Assembly (NCBI GenBank): GCA_005808475.1
Contig: SYLY01000192.1
Location: forward strand, 1 to 51,620
DNA from: Acidobacteriota bacterium
Lineage (GTDB): Bacteria > Acidobacteriota > Terriglobia > Bryobacterales > Bryobacteraceae
Direction of reading: 5' to 3'
Length of the DNA: 51,620 bases
Every line of letters starts with the position of its first letter. Position 1 is the first letter of the stretch. The notes beneath the pieces are model-generated. The model worked only from the letters and a program-made list of their open reading frames with translations, made no database searches and was not told where the DNA came from. A program made the position numbers and the translations under genes. Shown piece after piece: positions 50,040 through 51,620 of this stretch.

Positions 50040-51329
50040 ATGAAGTCCGCAGCTATCGTTCTGCTTGCCGCCGCGTCGTCTTTCGGAGCGGGCGTCCCCA
50101 CGTTTTCAGGCGACGTGTATCCGATACTGAAAGCCAAGTGCCAGGGATGTCATCAAAAGGGCGAAGTGGCGCCGATGGCGTTCACCGACTACCAGAGCAC
50201 GCGGCCGTGGGCGAAGGCGATTCGCGAGGCGGTACTGCGCGGATCGATGCCGCCCTGGCACGCCGATCCCAAGGCCAGCCGCGCGTTTCACAACGACCGG
50301 TCGTTGAGCGCGGCGGAGCGGCAACGCATCGCGGCGTGGGCCGAGGGCGGCGCGCCGGAAGGTCCCGCCGCGGATTACGCCGCTCCCGAACGCCGCGCGG
50401 ACGGGTGGAAGCTGGGCAAACCGGACCTGGTGATGCGCATCCCCGGATTCAAGATGCCCGCCACGGGCGACGTCCCCTACACGTTCGTCGCGTTTCCCAC
50501 GGGGTTGACGCAAGATACGTGGATTCACGCCGCCGAGTGGCGGATCGACAAACGCGAAGTGGTGCACCACGTGAACGCGTTCGTGCGCCCGCCCGGTTCG
50601 AGCTATGTGGCCGGGCATGAACCTCTGAAGTTCTTCGTCCCGACAATCACCGAACGCCGCGTCGGCAGGCCGGGCGAAGGCGCGTTCGCACGGCGCGAAC
50701 TGCTGGTGGGTTACGAGCCCGGCTACGCGCCGATTCCGTGGGGTCCCCGGCAGGGAAAACTCATCCGCGCCGGTTCCGACATCGTGGTGGAGGCGCATTA
50801 CAACACGAACGGCAAGGAGTTGGTGGACCACTCCGAGCTGGGCATCTACTTCGCCAAGCAGCCGCCCGCCGAGCGCGTGGTCACCATCAGCGTGCAGAAC
50901 ATGAACTTCACGATCGCTCCCGGCGATCCGGCTTACCGGTCGGACGCGGTGTCGGGGTTCGACGCGCCGGTGAAGGTGGTGTCGGTGCAGCCGCACATGC
51001 ACCTTCGCGGCAAGGCGATGCGGCTCACCGCGATCCTTCCGGACGGACGCCGGGAGCCGCTGATCGACGTTCCGAAATACGACTTTCTGTGGCAGACCAC
51101 CTACTTCCTGAAGGATCCACTGGCGCTGCCCGCCGGGTCGCGGATCGAGTGCGCGGCCTGGTTCGACAACTCGCCCAACAACAAGTTCAACCCGGACCCC
51201 AAGGCAGCGGTGGGCTGGGGTGATCAAAGCCGGGACGAGATGCACATCGGGTTCACCGAGATCGCCTTCGACGCCAAGCTCGACGCGGAGAGGGTGCTGG
51301 CTCCGGAGAAGAAGTTGGCGGCGCGGTAG
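50040..51329 (+). CDS. Exported heme c / copper monooxygenase-like protein
   Basis: A 429-residue protein with a signal peptide (MKSAAIVLLAAASSFGAG). DVYPILKAKCQGCHQKGEVAP holds one CxxCH heme site (Cys34-x2-Cys37-His38). The remainder resembles copper type II ascorbate-dependent monooxygenase (PHM-like): KREVVHHVNAFV (His pair), GSDIVVEAHYNTNGKE, and VQPHMHLRGKAMRL (His-x-His) are the expected copper ligands. LPAGSRIECAAWFDNSPNNKFNPDP follows as in family members from Planctomycetes and Acidobacteriota. The fusion suggests oxygen- or copper-dependent chemistry with heme electron supply. The start at 50040 is supported by GAGGAGAG upstream. The role is inferred. Confidence 0.85.
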   Translation: MKSAAIVLLAAASSFGAGVPTFSGDVYPILKAKCQGCHQKGEVAPMAFTDYQSTRPWAKAIREAVLRGSMPPWHADPKASRAFHNDRSLSAAERQRIAAWAEGGAPEGPAADYAAPERRADGWKLGKPDLVMRIPGFKMPATGDVPYTFVAFPTGLTQDTWIHAAEWRIDKREVVHHVNAFVRPPGSSYVAGHEPLKFFVPTITERRVGRPGEGAFARRELLVGYEPGYAPIPWGPRQGKLIRAGSDIVVEAHYNTNGKELVDHSELGIYFAKQPPAERVVTISVQNMNFTIAPGDPAYRSDAVSGFDAPVKVVSVQPHMHLRGKAMRLTAILPDGRREPLIDVPKYDFLWQTTYFLKDPLALPAGSRIECAAWFDNSPNNKFNPDPKAAVGWGDQSRDEMHIGFTEIAFDAKLDAERVLAPEKKLAAR

Positions 51330-51398
51330 GGGGCGGCGGCTCGAAATTTTTTCGCTTCCGGGTGAGAATTCCGCCGCGTCAAAAGCACTATCTACATA

Positions 51399-51620
51399 GT
51401 GAAGCTTTACGACAACGCCGCCAAGCGCTCGTTCGAGCGCGATCCACGCGGATTGTTGCATCTGACGCGGAGTCTCCCGCTCGACGTGCAAGCCGAAGTG
51501 ACGCCCGTGGAGCGGGAAATCGCCGCGCCCCAGATGTCGTTCGATACCGGCTATCTGATTCGCGCGGGCACGGCGTGGATAGAGATGGTGGAGGCGCTGG
51601 CTCGATGGCATTCGCGGGAA
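51399..51620 (+). CDS. Partial gene at the window end, unknown protein
   Basis: An open frame from GTG 51399 (KLYDNAAKRSFERDPRG...) runs off the window; 74 codons are visible. The start YDNAAKRSFE is faintly reminiscent of the N-terminus of Rpn/DUF4351-like PD-(D/E)XK proteins, but this is weak. No signal peptide is seen. The 69 bases before it contain AAATTTTTTCG (51345-51355), which is not part of a clear hairpin. Confidence 0.5.
   Translation, partial: MKLYDNAAKRSFERDPRGLLHLTRSLPLDVQAEVTPVEREIAAPQMSFDTGYLIRAGTAWIEMVEALARWHSRE

Overview
The window is GC-rich, densely packed bacterial chromosome. It most resembles an Acidobacteriota genome of the Solibacter/Bryobacter type. The evidence is an Oar-like TonB-dependent receptor with an N-terminal carboxypeptidase-like domain, a DUF1501 protein, a fused planctomycete-type cytochrome/DUF1549/DUF1553 protein, a VWFA-related secreted protein, hopanoid modification genes, Tat- or Sec-exported sulfatases and a deiodinase-like selenoprotein. 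This assignment is inference from gene families; there is no rRNA in the window. I see no tRNA, rRNA, CRISPR array, insertion sequence or phage gene.

Layout. 0.2-7.4 kb: a TonB-dependent receptor followed by four genes that overlap by 4 bases each: DUF1501, a membrane-anchored iodothyronine-deiodinase-like selenoprotein read through an in-frame UGA, an unknown 144-residue protein and a PQQ-like beta-propeller. 7.5-9.4 kb: nadA and moaA. 9.5-15.2 kb: a sugar/glycolipid locus with a glycosyltransferase, an NDP-sugar epimerase, a heptose-7-phosphate kinase-like gene broken by TAA, a degenerate GmhB-like HAD protein and three methyltransferases. 15.3-21.5 kb: a YhhQ-like queuosine-precursor transporter, a Dabb protein, the large cytochrome/DUF1553 protein and a CocE-like hydrolase. 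21.5-25.3 kb: a histidine kinase opposite a sigma factor/anti-sigma/secreted protein operon. 25.3-27.5 kb: a FlK-like thioesterase, a VWA protein and a LolA-like protein. 27.5-30.9 kb: hpnJ, two half-size EamA/ArnE-ArnF-like proteins and hpnI, a cyclitol-ether hopanoid module. 30.8-33.3 kb: a NarL-type response regulator, a sulfatase, and a predicted free-standing small RNA with its own promoter and terminator. 33.3-36.7 kb: a DUF4350-like protein divergent from an ABC ATPase/permease pair. 36.9-38.8 kb: a lasso-peptide precursor and its cyclase, with no leader peptidase or recognition protein nearby. 38.9-51.6 kb: a seven-heme TPR lipoprotein, an FAD oxidoreductase, exported hydrolases and propellers, a second sulfatase, a dCMP deaminase, a glycosidase-like protein, a copper monooxygenase-like cytochrome protein and a cut-off gene.

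Most worth a second look: the two-gene lasso-peptide locus (precursor 36878-37042), the Sec-containing deiodinase homologue with a bacterial SECIS hairpin (5063-5782), the candidate small RNA with a CTCCTCCTCC segment (33166-33292), and the transporter pair embedded in the hopanoid module. A set of GTAC-centred dyads recurs only in the 31.5-36.8 kb intergenic regions and may mark a shared regulator. All functional statements come from reading motifs by eye; no database search was run.
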